This document shows, in pieces, positions 9,559 to 18,775 of a stretch of DNA of 64,000 nucleotides (within the stretch, counting starts at the first letter, position 1; each line of letters begins with the position of its first letter). The notes under the pieces are model-generated. The model saw only the letters and a program-made list of their open reading frames with translations, was not told where the DNA came from and ran no database searches. Origin of the DNA: Oceanibium sediminis. GTDB lineage: Bacteria; Pseudomonadota; Alphaproteobacteria; Rhodobacterales; Rhodobacteraceae. A program made the position numbers and the translations under genes. The stretch spans positions 310,001-374,000 of the forward strand of contig NZ_QGNX01000005.1 in the NCBI RefSeq assembly GCF_003265325.1, written 5' to 3'.

Positions 9559-11136
9559 ATGTCAGACCAGCATTCGCCAGAGTCGAATCCTTCGGCGAAA
9601 CCCAAGCGCCGGTTGATCGGGCCGGGGACGATTCTGGCTGCGGTGGTTCTTGTGGTCTTCGTTTTCGGCTTTGTACAGGTGGTCAACCGGATGCCCGGAT
9701 TGACGGGCCGTTTCGCGCCGAACGAGCCGCCGCAGATCACCGTGCCGCCGGAGGCCCCGGCCACCGCGACCGCGCCGACAAGCGCGCCCGAAACCGGTTC
9801 CGCTGAGCAGGCGGCGGCATCGCCCGAGCCAGATTCAGCGGGAACGGCCCCCGATGCCGGGGAATCGGCGCGGGACATGGCGGTTGAGGCACCGGCGGAT
9901 GACGCTGCCCCCGCGGAACCCGAGTTTGCGGCCGCCCCGTCGGAAGATTCGCAGGATACCGCGCAATCGGCGCCCAAGGACGCTGGCGCCCCGGTGGTGG
10001 AGCCGGAACCCGGGCAGGAGGCCGCGTCAGCGGCCGACACAACGGCCCCTGTGGCCAGCGGTGCGCCGTCCACCGGCGGCACGCCAGCGGAGGCAGGCGA
10101 GGGCGCTGCACCCGCCGCGCCCGGCATGGCGGAGGTGGTTGCGATCGCCCCGGCGCCGGAGGTTTCGAGCGATGACGCCGCCGGGACTGCTTTGGAAGAG
10201 GCTGCGGCGCCAACTGTGGCCACACCTGAGACGCCGGTTGAAGCCCCGGATGCGGCCACGGTTGAAACCGCGGCAGCCCCAGACGCGACCGCGGCAGAGG
10301 CAGAGGGCGATGACGCCCCGGCGGCGGCGATGATCGAGCCGACGTTCGATATCATCCGCATCGACGCCACCGGCGCGGGCCTCGTGGCCGGGCGAGCCGA
10401 GCCCGGCGCCACCGTCGAGATCTTCGCCGGGGGAACCGAGCCTCTCGCCCGGGTCGAGGCGTCGCTCACCGGGGAATTCGTGGCGTTCATTCAGACCCCC
10501 CGTCAGGACGAGGGACAGGTGCTGTCGCTCAGCGCCGCGCTCGGGGCCAGCGCGGTGGCCAGCGAACAGACGATGCTTGTGCTGCCGACTGACAGCGACA
10601 CCGACGAAGCGCCGCTGATCGTCAGCGCGGAGGCGGGCGAAGTGCGCGTCGTGCAGCCCTCCGTGCTTGGCAAGGTCGATGGCGTCACGCTCGACACCAT
10701 CAGCTACGACGAGGCGGGCGCGGTGAAGCTTGCCGGGCGCGCCGCCGGGGACGGGCCGATCCGCATCTACATGGACGGCGCGCCGGTCGGCGCGGCCGAG
10801 GCCAGCGCGGGGGGCACCTGGGACGCCACCCTCGACGCGGTGAAAGAGGGGCGCTACATCCTGCGCATCGATGCGCTGAACGCGGATGGCTCGGTGTCGA
10901 GCCGTGCGGAAAGCCCGTTCCAGCGGGTGTTCCTGACCGATGCGCAGCGCGCCAATCGCGCGCAGATCACGGTGCAGCCGGGCAATACCCTGTGGGTGAT
11001 GGCGCGGGATCGCTATGGCTCAGGCTTCCTCTATACCCAGATCTTCCAGGCCAATTCCGATGCGATCCGCGACCCGGACCTGATCTATCCGGGCCAGATC
11101 TTCACGCTGCCGGCTGAAGAAGACTTCCAGCGCTGA
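9559..11136 (+). CDS. Membrane-anchored LysM protein with long Ala/Pro-rich stalk
   Basis: 525 residues from ATG 9559. One transmembrane helix at about 20-41 follows a basic cytoplasmic tail. Residues 45 to about 265 are a low-complexity stretch of Ala, Pro, Glu, Ser and Thr that should act as an extended periplasmic stalk. Two Ig-like beta regions follow (one begins IIRIDATGAGLVAGRAEPG). A C-terminal LysM domain at about 470-518 contains GNTLWVMARDRYGSG and YPGQIFTLP, the peptidoglycan-binding signature. It probably spans the periplasm and tethers the inner membrane to the cell wall. Similar proteins are common next to ABC exporter genes in Rhodobacterales; the precise role is unknown. Confidence 0.85.
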   Translation: MSDQHSPESNPSAKPKRRLIGPGTILAAVVLVVFVFGFVQVVNRMPGLTGRFAPNEPPQITVPPEAPATATAPTSAPETGSAEQAAASPEPDSAGTAPDAGESARDMAVEAPADDAAPAEPEFAAAPSEDSQDTAQSAPKDAGAPVVEPEPGQEAASAADTTAPVASGAPSTGGTPAEAGEGAAPAAPGMAEVVAIAPAPEVSSDDAAGTALEEAAAPTVATPETPVEAPDAATVETAAAPDATAAEAEGDDAPAAAMIEPTFDIIRIDATGAGLVAGRAEPGATVEIFAGGTEPLARVEASLTGEFVAFIQTPRQDEGQVLSLSAALGASAVASEQTMLVLPTDSDTDEAPLIVSAEAGEVRVVQPSVLGKVDGVTLDTISYDEAGAVKLAGRAAGDGPIRIYMDGAPVGAAEASAGGTWDATLDAVKEGRYILRIDALNADGSVSSRAESPFQRVFLTDAQRANRAQITVQPGNTLWVMARDRYGSGFLYTQIFQANSDAIRDPDLIYPGQIFTLPAEEDFQR

Positions 11137-11191
11137 CTTGGATTGCCGGCGCTGAGGGCCTACCTGTTGAGGCCATGCAGAAAGAGTCCCG

Positions 11192-13018
11192 ATGAGTGAA
11201 TCTTCCAACATTGCCAAGGCGGAGCGGCGAGGCGCGTTGCGCACGATCCGCCGGGTGATCCCCTATCTCTGGCCCGAGGGGCAGACCTGGGTAAAGGTGC
11301 GCGTGGTCCTGGCGCTGCTGGCGCTGGTCGCGGGCAAGGTGGCCACCGTGTCCGTCCCGGCGTTCTTCGGCGCCGCCGTCGACGGTCTGAGCCCTGAGGG
11401 GGCCTCGGCGGACACCGCGATCCTGCTCATCTCCTCCTCGGTGGGGCTGGTGCTGGCTTACGGGGCGATGCGCCTGGCGGGGGTGGGGTTCAACCAGTTG
11501 CGCGACGCGGTCTTCGCGCGGGTCGGCCAGCGCGCCCTGCGCCAACTGGCGTTGGAGACGTTCCGCCATATACATGCGCTGTCGCTGCGTTATCACATCA
11601 CGCGCAAGACCGGGGGGCTCAGTCGGATCATCGAACGCGGGGTGAAGGGCGTGGAGTTCCTGCTGCGCTTCCTTCTGTTTTCCATTGGCCCGCTGGCGCT
11701 GGAACTGGCGATGGTCTGCGGCATCTTCGCCTTTGCCTTCGGCATCTCGTACCTCGGCGTCGTGGCGCTGACCATCGCGCTTTACATCTGGTTCACCTTC
11801 GCGGTGACCGAGTGGCGGGTGAAGATCCGCCGCCGGATGAACGAGGAGGATACCAACGCCAACCAGAAGGCGATCGACAGCCTGCTGAACTTCGAGACGG
11901 TGAAGTACTTCAGCGCCGAGGAGCGGGAGGCGCAGCGCTACGACCAGTCGATGCAGGGCTACGAGGCGATGGCGGTGAAGACCTCGCTCAGCCTTGCGGG
12001 GCTGAACTTCGGACAGGCGTTCCTGATAACCTCGGGGCTGGTCGGGGTCATGGTGCTGGCCGCGCTCGGGGTGCAGGATGGCAGCATGACGGTGGGGCAG
12101 TTCGTGATGGTGAACGCCTACATGGTGCAGATCACCATGCCGCTGAACTTCCTTGGCACGGTCTACCGCGAAATCCGCCAGAGCCTGGTGGACATGGGCG
12201 AGATGTTCGACCTGCTGGACGTGAATCCCGATGTCGCCGACCGCCCCGGCGCGGTGCCGCTGGAGGTGCGCGGCGGGCGGATCGCCTTCGAGGACGTCGA
12301 TTTCGGTTATGACGGCGAGCGGCCGATCCTGCGCGGGCTGTCCCTGACGGTGGAGGCGGGGCAGACCGTGGCCGTCGTCGGGCCCTCCGGCTCGGGCAAG
12401 TCGACGATCGGGCGGCTGCTGTTCCGCTTCTACGACGTGGACGGCGGGCGGCTGTGCATCGACGGGCAGGACGTGCGCGACGTGACCCAGGTCAGCCTGC
12501 GCGGGCAGATCGGCGTCGTGCCCCAGGATACGGTGCTGTTCAACGACACCATCGGCTACAACATCGCCTATGGCCGCCCCGGCGCGACCCAAGCTGAGGT
12601 GGAAGCGGCGGCACGGGCGGCGCAGATCCATGATTTCATCACTTCGCTGCCCGATGGTTATGACACCACGGTTGGCGAGCGGGGGTTGAAACTGTCCGGG
12701 GGCGAGAAGCAGCGCGTCGGGATCGCGCGCACGCTCTTGAAGAACCCGCCGATCCTGTTGCTGGACGAGGCGACCTCGGCGCTGGACAGCGAGACGGAGC
12801 AGGACATCCTGGAAAGCCTGCGCGCCATGGGGCGCGGGCGCAGCGTCATCACCATCGCGCATCGGTTGTCGACTGTGGTTCATGCGGACCAGATCATCGT
12901 CCTGGAGAAGGGCGAGGTTGCCGAGCGCGGCACCCATGACGAGTTGCTGGCCCTGGGGGGCAAATACGCGCGGATGTGGGATCGCCAGCAGGCGGGCGAG
13001 GAAGAAGCGGCGGCCTGA
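11192..13018 (+). CDS. ABC exporter, Atm1/HMT1 type (fused permease-ATPase)
   Basis: 608 residues. The first half (to about 330) is a six-helix exporter membrane domain. The second half is the ATPase, with Walker A GPSGSGKST (K403), signature LSGGEKQRVGIARTLL and Walker B ILLLDEATSALD. The sequence NEEDTNANQKAIDSLLNFETVKYFSAE in the membrane domain is characteristic of the Atm1/ABCB7/HMT1 subfamily, which exports glutathione-linked sulfur or metal species for iron-sulfur assembly and heavy-metal tolerance. It works as a homodimer in the inner membrane. GAGTCCCGATG precedes the start. The 55-base gap to the LysM gene allows co-transcription. Confidence 0.9.
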   Translation: MSESSNIAKAERRGALRTIRRVIPYLWPEGQTWVKVRVVLALLALVAGKVATVSVPAFFGAAVDGLSPEGASADTAILLISSSVGLVLAYGAMRLAGVGFNQLRDAVFARVGQRALRQLALETFRHIHALSLRYHITRKTGGLSRIIERGVKGVEFLLRFLLFSIGPLALELAMVCGIFAFAFGISYLGVVALTIALYIWFTFAVTEWRVKIRRRMNEEDTNANQKAIDSLLNFETVKYFSAEEREAQRYDQSMQGYEAMAVKTSLSLAGLNFGQAFLITSGLVGVMVLAALGVQDGSMTVGQFVMVNAYMVQITMPLNFLGTVYREIRQSLVDMGEMFDLLDVNPDVADRPGAVPLEVRGGRIAFEDVDFGYDGERPILRGLSLTVEAGQTVAVVGPSGSGKSTIGRLLFRFYDVDGGRLCIDGQDVRDVTQVSLRGQIGVVPQDTVLFNDTIGYNIAYGRPGATQAEVEAAARAAQIHDFITSLPDGYDTTVGERGLKLSGGEKQRVGIARTLLKNPPILLLDEATSALDSETEQDILESLRAMGRGRSVITIAHRLSTVVHADQIIVLEKGEVAERGTHDELLALGGKYARMWDRQQAGEEEAAA

Positions 13019-13135
13019 GGACGGGCCCCGCCCGCCAGGGCGTAGGCGTCGTTCTTGCGTGGGCGTTTGGCGCAGGTGTCGGTATGGCGACGGCCCGGAC
13101 CGGCCCTTCCAAGGCCGGAGCGCTGCCCGCGCGGT

Positions 13136-13156
13136 GGATATTTGGAGACTTTGGAG
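13136..13156 (+). repeat. Dispersed intergenic motif, copy A
   Basis: The core GATATTTGGAGACTTTGG matches copy B at 21651-21671 with one mismatch, and shares the TATTTG centre with copy C at 32550-32578. Copy A lies in the convergent intergenic space after the ABC exporter. The CTCCGGCGGG arm seen in the other two copies is degraded here to a GC-rich stretch. Function unknown. Confidence 0.6.
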
Positions 13157-13167
13157 TTTGGGCGTGA

Positions 13168-13193
13168 CGCCCAGCCGTGCGGGCGGCTGGGCG
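13168..13193. terminator. Perfect 10-bp hairpin in convergent intergenic region
   Basis: CGCCCAGCCG pairs with CGGCTGGGCG around the loop TGCGGG and is followed on the plus strand by GGGTGTTT. With the next hairpin it probably ends transcription of the ABC exporter message. Confidence 0.5.
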
Positions 13194-13211
13194 GGGTGTT
13201 TATCGGTGTCG

Positions 13212-13241
13212 CCGCGCGGCCCCGGTGGCGGGGCCGCGCGG
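13212..13241. terminator. Perfect 12-bp hairpin between ABC exporter and RND genes
   Basis: CCGCGCGGCCCC pairs with GGGGCCGCGCGG around a 6-base loop. It lies 5 bases from the RND stop on the minus strand and is the second hairpin after the exporter gene on the plus strand, so it could serve both. The U-runs are poor (TTGGTT on plus). Confidence 0.55.
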
Positions 13242-13246
13242 TTGGT

Positions 13247-16200
13247 TCATTCGGCCGCGCGGGGCGGCTGGTTGGCCAGGGACATCGGGCGGGGGGCCGT
13301 GTCCCACTCGATATCCTCTGCCGGCGCGCGGTGGATCGCTTTTTCCAGCGCGAGGTCGCGGCGCAGGGCGCTTTCGTCGCTGCGGAGCAGCGCGAGCGCG
13401 CGCATGGCCGCGCCATAGGCCCCGCGCGTCGCCCAGACCCGCACCGCGAGCAGGGCCGGGGTCACCACCAGCGTCAGCACCGTTGCGAGTCCGAGGCCGA
13501 AGACCACCGCCGTGGCCAGCTGTTTCCACCAGAGCGAGGTGGGGCTGTCGATCGTGTAGCCGCCGTTCACGAAGTCCACCGACAGGCCCAGCATCATCGG
13601 CGTGAGGCCGGCCATGGTGGTGGTCGTGGTCAGCAGGACCGGGCGGATCCGTGCCTCGGCGGTGCGGGTGATCGCCTCCAGCCGTGGCATGTAGCGCGCG
13701 TATTCCTGGTAGGTGTCGATCAGAACGATGTTGTTGTTCACCACGATCCCCGCCAGCGCGACGATCCCCGTGCCGGTCATGATGACCGAGAAGGGCTGGC
13801 CCATGACCAGCATCCCGATCAGGGAGCCGGCGACCGAGAACACCACCGCCAGCAGCACCAGCACGGAGTTGTAGATCGAGTTGAACTGCGCCAGCAGGAT
13901 CACGAACATCAGCCCCAGCGCCCCGGCGAAGGCCTTGGCGAGGAACTGGAAGCTTTCCTCCTGGTCTTCCTGCTCGCCCGTCCATTCCCAGGACACGCTG
14001 GCTGGCAGGGGGCTTTCGGCCTCAAGCCACTCGGTCAGCTTGCCGATCTCGGCCGTGGGGTTCTGCCCCTCGGTCACGTCGGCCTTGATGTCGAAATAGC
14101 GTTCGCTGTCGATCCGGTCGATCTGTGCGAGCTTCGGCACCGGCTTGCGTGAGATGAAGTTCGACAGCGGCACCAGCCCGACGTTCGTGCGCACCCGGAG
14201 TGTGTCGAGGGTGGAGAGCACGCGGTCCTTTTCGGGCAGGCGCACGCGGATGTCGATTTCATCGTCCGAGCTTTCCACGCGCATGGTGTCGAGGGTCAGG
14301 CCTCGGGTGACCAGCTGCACCATTGCCCCGACCGTGGCGACATCGGCGCCGTAGCGTCCGGCAGCTTCCACGTCCACGTCGATCTGCCAGTCGATGCCGG
14401 GCAGGGGGCGGGTGTCTTCGATGTTGGTAAGCGTCTCGGTCGCTTCGAAGTGGTCGCGCACGATGCCGGTCGCGTCCAGCAGGTCCTGCCAGTCGCTGCC
14501 CTTGAGGCGCAGGAACACCGGCTTGCCCTGGGGCGGGCCCTGGGCGAGTTCCTGAAGCTCCGCCTCGATCCCAGGCACTTTCTCCAGTTCGGCGTTGACC
14601 ACGGCCAGGATGGACGAGCCCTTGCCCGCCTCGCCCTGGTCGTAGCGGGTGGCCCAGGGGTCAAGCTCGATCTGGACCTGGCCGATGGTGTCGCTGGGCC
14701 CGCCAGCGCCGGGGCCCTGGGTCAGCCCGCCGCTGCCGGCGAAGGCGAAGACCGAGTCCACGCCGGGCTGTTCGAGGATGATCTGCTCCACCTCGCGCAC
14801 CAGTTCGTCCTTTTCGGCAAGGCTGAGGTTGCCGCGCGCGCGCACGTAGGCGATGGCGCGCTCCGGCTCGGTTTCCACGAAGAACTCCACGCCGTTGTTG
14901 TTTTCCCCGAAGTAGCCGAAGACGCTGATCACGAAGAAGATGACGGCGGCGACGGACACGAAGGGCATGACCGGGTTGCCCGCGATCAGGAAGATCAGCC
15001 GCCCGAAGGGGCTGCGGCGGTAGCCTGCGCGCGCCGTCTTTTCCTTCGGGGCAGGCAGCAGCGCGCCGCCGAACAGCGACAGGCCGAGCCAGCTTGCCAG
15101 GAACAGGACCGCGCCGGGCAGGATCTGCGCGCCGCCCGGGGCGAAGAGCATCAGGAACCCCTGGTAGAGCCCCGCGAGCGGGATCAGCGTCAGCACGGCG
15201 CGCGCCATCAGCGGCAGGGAGTTGCGCAGCGCCGTGGTGCCCCGGTTGAGCGCGCGCGACATGCGCCCGGCGACGCCGCCGACCACCGGCAGGTAGATCA
15301 GCGCCACGATCAGCGAGGCGAAGAGCACGAAGATCAGGGTCACGGGCAGCGCGCCCATGAACTCGCCCGCCACCCCCGGCCAGAACAGCATCGGCAGGAA
15401 GGCGCAGAGCGTCGTCGCGGTGGAGGAGATGATCGGCCAGAACATGCGCTTGGCCGCCTCGCGGTAGGCGGTCATCGGGCCGGTGCCGGAGCGGATGCGC
15501 TTGTCGGCGTATTCCACCACCACGATGGCCCCGTCCACCAGCATGCCCACGGCCAGGATCAGGCCGAACATCACGATGTTGGAGATCGAGATCTCGAACA
15601 CCGCAAGGGTGGCGAAACACAGAAGGAAGGACGTCGGGATCGCGAAGCCGACAAGCAGCGCGGAGCGCACGCCAAGGGCGGAGAGCACGACGATCATCAC
15701 CAGCGCGATGGCCGTCAGCACCGAGGCTTCGAGCTGGCTGACCATCGAGGCCACCTCTTTCGAGGTGTCCATGGAGAAGTTGACCGTGATCGCGTTCTGC
15801 AATTCCTGCGGCCATTCGGCGACGGATTTCTCGACCCGTTCGCGCACCTCGGCGGCGGTGTCGATCACGTTGAAGCCCTTGCGCTTGGAAACCTGCAACG
15901 CGAAGGTCGTCTCGCCGTTGTAGCGCGCGGTGCTTTCGGCATCCTCGAAGGTCAGGCGGATGTCGGCCAGGTCGCCAAGGCGGATCAGCCGGTCACCGTT
16001 GACCTTCACGGGCAGGTCCATCACGTCCTGCGGGCTGTCGAAGGCCGAGGGGATCTTGACGGAGAAGGCGCCGGTCGCGCCCTCCACCTCGCCCGCGGCG
16101 ATCAGCTGGTTGTTGTTGCGCACCACGTTGACCAGTTCGCCCGCGGTGACGTTGTAGGCCTCCAGCTTCAGCGGATCGATCAGCACCTCGACCATTTCGT

Positions 16201-16738
16201 CGCGCCCGCCGGCAAGGGCCGCTTGCAACACCGGGGCCAGGCTTTCGACGTCGTCCTTCAATTCCTTGATGACGCGGATCAAAGTGCGTTCGGGCACCTC
16301 TCCGGAGAGGGAGACGACGAGGATCGGGATTTCCGAGAAGTTCAGCTCGTTTATCGAGTACTGGTCCGCGCCATCGGGAAAGCGCGCCTCGGCGTTGTTC
16401 ATCGCGTCGCGCGCTTCGGCCAGGGTGGCCTGCTTGTCCCAGCCGAATTCGAACTCCAGGAAGATCCCGGCATAGCTTTCGGAGGCTACGGCGGTCATCT
16501 TGTCCAGCCCGTCGAGGTCGCGCAGCTCCTGCTCCATCGGTTTCACGAGCAGCTTCTCGCTGTCCTCGGCGGAAATGCCGGGGAAGGGGACCGAGATGAA
16601 CAGCGCCGGGATCTCGATATCGGGCTCGCCTTCCTTGGGCAGCCCGACATAGGCGAAGGCCCCGGCCGCGATGGACAGGACAACGAAGGCGAGGATCATC
16701 CGCGCCCGTGAGGACGCCCAGTCGACGATGCCGGTCAT
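13247..16738 (-). CDS. RND-family efflux permease (AcrB/MexB type)
   Basis: 1163 residues, long for the family (about 1030-1050), mostly because of an extra hydrophobic and basic loop near residues 500-580. It should form the inner-membrane trimer that drives export by proton flow. The helix-4 motif reads GMLVDGAIVVVEY with D402 followed by Gly; the textbook pumps have two Asp here, so the proton relay depends on one. The C-terminal half carries GIVALAGIVVNNNIVLIDT, the helix-10 counterpart. The start overlaps the membrane-fusion gene by four bases, so the two are coupled. No outer-membrane channel gene lies nearby. The substrate cannot be read from the sequence. Confidence 0.92.
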   Translation of the reverse strand: MTGIVDWASSRARMILAFVVLSIAAGAFAYVGLPKEGEPDIEIPALFISVPFPGISAEDSEKLLVKPMEQELRDLDGLDKMTAVASESYAGIFLEFEFGWDKQATLAEARDAMNNAEARFPDGADQYSINELNFSEIPILVVSLSGEVPERTLIRVIKELKDDVESLAPVLQAALAGGRDEMVEVLIDPLKLEAYNVTAGELVNVVRNNNQLIAAGEVEGATGAFSVKIPSAFDSPQDVMDLPVKVNGDRLIRLGDLADIRLTFEDAESTARYNGETTFALQVSKRKGFNVIDTAAEVRERVEKSVAEWPQELQNAITVNFSMDTSKEVASMVSQLEASVLTAIALVMIVVLSALGVRSALLVGFAIPTSFLLCFATLAVFEISISNIVMFGLILAVGMLVDGAIVVVEYADKRIRSGTGPMTAYREAAKRMFWPIISSTATTLCAFLPMLFWPGVAGEFMGALPVTLIFVLFASLIVALIYLPVVGGVAGRMSRALNRGTTALRNSLPLMARAVLTLIPLAGLYQGFLMLFAPGGAQILPGAVLFLASWLGLSLFGGALLPAPKEKTARAGYRRSPFGRLIFLIAGNPVMPFVSVAAVIFFVISVFGYFGENNNGVEFFVETEPERAIAYVRARGNLSLAEKDELVREVEQIILEQPGVDSVFAFAGSGGLTQGPGAGGPSDTIGQVQIELDPWATRYDQGEAGKGSSILAVVNAELEKVPGIEAELQELAQGPPQGKPVFLRLKGSDWQDLLDATGIVRDHFEATETLTNIEDTRPLPGIDWQIDVDVEAAGRYGADVATVGAMVQLVTRGLTLDTMRVESSDDEIDIRVRLPEKDRVLSTLDTLRVRTNVGLVPLSNFISRKPVPKLAQIDRIDSERYFDIKADVTEGQNPTAEIGKLTEWLEAESPLPASVSWEWTGEQEDQEESFQFLAKAFAGALGLMFVILLAQFNSIYNSVLVLLAVVFSVAGSLIGMLVMGQPFSVIMTGTGIVALAGIVVNNNIVLIDTYQEYARYMPRLEAITRTAEARIRPVLLTTTTTMAGLTPMMLGLSVDFVNGGYTIDSPTSLWWKQLATAVVFGLGLATVLTLVVTPALLAVRVWATRGAYGAAMRALALLRSDESALRRDLALEKAIHRAPAEDIEWDTAPRPMSLANQPPRAAE

Positions 16739-17829
16739 TGGGACGCCTCTCTGTAGGTCGGGATGATCGGCCGGCCGTCACGGACGAAGTCCTGGCCGAC
16801 GACGATCACGTCCGCTTTTTCCGGCAGCCCGCCCACCCAGACGCCGCGCGCATCGTCGCGGATCAGGGTGACGGGCATGAAGCGGGCGCGCCCGTCCTCG
16901 GCCGTGCGCACGCCCAGGATGCCATCGTCGTTCAGCGTCAGCGCGGATTGCGGCAGCAGGTGGCCGGTTTCGCCCTCCAGCCCGATCAGGATCTCGGCGG
17001 TGACGCCGTCGCGGATCGAGCGGTCGGGGTTGGGCACCTGGACTTCGACGCGGAAGGTGCGCGTGATCTCGTCCGCCGAGCGGGACAGAAACGTCACCTG
17101 GCCCGAGAGCACCTGGCCGGTGACCAGCCGCGCCCCGGCGGGGCTGCCGACGGTGAGCTTCTCGATATCCTGCTCGGGCACGAAGCCGACCAGCACGATC
17201 GGATCGAGCGAGATCAGCGTGGCGCAGGCGCCGCCCGGCTGCATCAGCTCACCCAGTTCGGCGGTGTTGGTTTCCAGCAGGCCATCGAAGGGGGCGGTGA
17301 TGGTCAGCCGGTCGAGTTCCGTCTGAGCCTGTTCCACGCGCGCCTGCGCGCTTTGCAGCGCGGCCTGCTTGGTGATGGTGTCGGTTTCGGCTGAAAAGCC
17401 GCGCTCGGCCAGTTGCTGGGAGGTGCGCAGCTGCGTCTCTGCCTCGCGCAGGCGGGCCTGTGCCTCGGCCAGCGACGCTTCACGCGTGCCGGGCGCGAGT
17501 TCGCACAGCGTGTCGCCGCTGGCGATGCGCGTGCCCTTGGCGATCGGCTCGGAGATGACGAGGCCGGTCGTCTCGGCGCGAATCTGCACCTTGCGCGCGG
17601 CTTCCGTGCGCCCCGACAGCACGATGCCGCTTTGTACCGGCGCGGCGCGCGAACTCATGACCACGACCGAGACCGGCCCGTCCGCGCTGCCCACCGGCGG
17701 CGGCGCGGCCTGTTCTTCCGCCTCTGGCGCGGCGCCATTTGCGAACGCGGTCAGCGCGTCGCGTTCAAGAATAACCGCGTAAAGGGCAAGTGCCACCAGA
17801 AGGGCGGTGAGCAGAGGCAGGAATCGCAT
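16735..17829 (-). CDS. RND efflux periplasmic adaptor (membrane-fusion protein)
   Basis: 364 residues. An N-terminal membrane anchor (about 5-22) is followed by an Ala/Pro-rich linker. Then come the first half of the lipoyl/barrel-sandwich domain (IRAETTGLVISEPIAKGT), an alpha-helical hairpin (LAEAQARLREAETQLR to ALQSAQARVEQAQTELDRL), the second lipoyl half (ITAPFDGLLETNTAELGE) and beta-barrel domains. It links the RND permease to an outer-membrane channel encoded elsewhere. First gene of a two-gene operon, preceded by a promoter with an overlapping palindrome. Confidence 0.93.
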   Translation of the reverse strand: MRFLPLLTALLVALALYAVILERDALTAFANGAAPEAEEQAAPPPVGSADGPVSVVVMSSRAAPVQSGIVLSGRTEAARKVQIRAETTGLVISEPIAKGTRIASGDTLCELAPGTREASLAEAQARLREAETQLRTSQQLAERGFSAETDTITKQAALQSAQARVEQAQTELDRLTITAPFDGLLETNTAELGELMQPGGACATLISLDPIVLVGFVPEQDIEKLTVGSPAGARLVTGQVLSGQVTFLSRSADEITRTFRVEVQVPNPDRSIRDGVTAEILIGLEGETGHLLPQSALTLNDDGILGVRTAEDGRARFMPVTLIRDDARGVWVGGLPEKADVIVVGQDFVRDGRPIIPTYREASQ

Positions 17830-17933
17830 TGGTCCGTCCGTTCATGTCGTGCCCGCGCCGGGGCTTTGTTCGCTACAAGATGTTACGCCTGCAATCCTGC
17901 GCCGGATGACCGGCGGGTCAGAAACCTTGCTGC

Positions 17934-17962
17934 AATGTAAGCGGTTATTACTTACGCATCAA
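17934..17962 (-). promoter_or_regulatory. Promoter for the efflux operon with overlapping operator-like palindrome
   Basis: On the minus strand TTGATG and TACATT are 17 bases apart, giving a start about 100 bases before the adaptor gene. Within the spacer and -10 lies the inverted repeat GTAAG-N9-CTTAC (17937-17955). An inverted repeat covering the -10 is the usual layout for a TetR- or MarR-type repressor site at efflux operons. No regulator gene is adjacent. Seen by eye; function inferred. Confidence 0.55.
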
Positions 17963-18045
17963 TCGTCGTGTCAATTCACAGTTGCGCTGGCGGCGGTCTG
18001 AACTGTTCAACGCCGCCCGATGGACACGCATCCGGGGCTTTCGGG

Positions 18046-18075
18046 TTGGCAATCGCGGCCCGGGCTGTTTAATGT
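18046..18075 (+). promoter_or_regulatory. Candidate promoter for the yfgM-bamB-der operon
   Basis: TTGGCA, an 18-base spacer and TAATGT, with the expected start about 24 bases before the GTG codon at 18106. The spacing is slightly long and the -35 is imperfect. Confidence 0.4.
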
Positions 18076-18105
18076 CGCGCTCCAACGTACAAGAGGTTTT
18101 TTCCC

Positions 18106-18774
18106 GTGTCCCAGCCTGATTCCTTTCTTGATGAGGTCAGTGAAGAAGTGCGCCGCGACAGGATGGTGCAATTCTTCCGGCGCAACGCGATCTGGATCGC
18201 GCTTGGCGTGCTCGTGATCGTCGGCGGCGCTGCCTTCCTGGAATGGCAGAAGGCCAGCCAGCGCGCCGCGGCCGAGGCGCGCGGCGATGCGATCTGGGGC
18301 GCCTTCCAGCAGGAGGACGCGGCCGCGCGCGCCGCCGCGCTGGAATCAGTGGAACTGGTCGGGGCGGATGGCGATGCGCTGGCCAAGCTGCAACTGGCGG
18401 CGGCGCACCTGGACGCGGACGACCGGGATGCCGCCGTGGCGGCGCTGACCGCGGTGGCGGTGAACGGGGATGTCTCCGAGCCGCTGCGTGACGTGGCGCG
18501 GCTGAAGCTGGCCGGTGCGGCGCGCGACATGGACAGCGCCGAGCGCCTGGACGTGCTTGAGCCGATGCTGGTCGAGGGGCACGCGATGCGCGGCCTCGCG
18601 CTGGAGCTGCGCGCGATGATCCGGCTTGGCGACGGGGACCGCGCCGCCGCGATCGAGGATCTGAACGCCATCGGCAACGACGCCCGCGCCCCCGCGCAGC
18701 TGCGCGACCGCGCGGAACAGATGCTGGTCATTCTGGGCGCCGGGGACACCACGACGACGACAACGGACGGCTGA
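18106..18774 (+). CDS. YfgM-like tetratricopeptide protein (SecYEG ancillary)
   Basis: 222 residues from GTG 18106; AAGAGG lies about 12 bases upstream. A short cytoplasmic tail (FLDEVSEEVRRDRMVQFFRRN) leads into one transmembrane helix at about 28-46. The rest is Ala-rich helical repeats that fit the TPR_21/YfgM family. In E. coli YfgM associates with the Sec translocon and the chaperone PpiD. Here the gene sits immediately before the BamB-like gene and der, the same order as yfgM-bamB-der in E. coli, which strengthens the call. The stop is one base from the next ATG. Confidence 0.85.
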   Translation: MSQPDSFLDEVSEEVRRDRMVQFFRRNAIWIALGVLVIVGGAAFLEWQKASQRAAAEARGDAIWGAFQQEDAAARAAALESVELVGADGDALAKLQLAAAHLDADDRDAAVAALTAVAVNGDVSEPLRDVARLKLAGAARDMDSAERLDVLEPMLVEGHAMRGLALELRAMIRLGDGDRAAAIEDLNAIGNDARAPAQLRDRAEQMLVILGAGDTTTTTTDG

Positions 18775-18775
18775 C

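Noticed and set aside
14450-16711. A 753-codon open frame antisense to the RND gene
   Set aside because: Rich in His, Arg, Gln and Asp in the way GC-rich antisense frames are; no domain is recognisable, and the RND gene on the other strand is certain.
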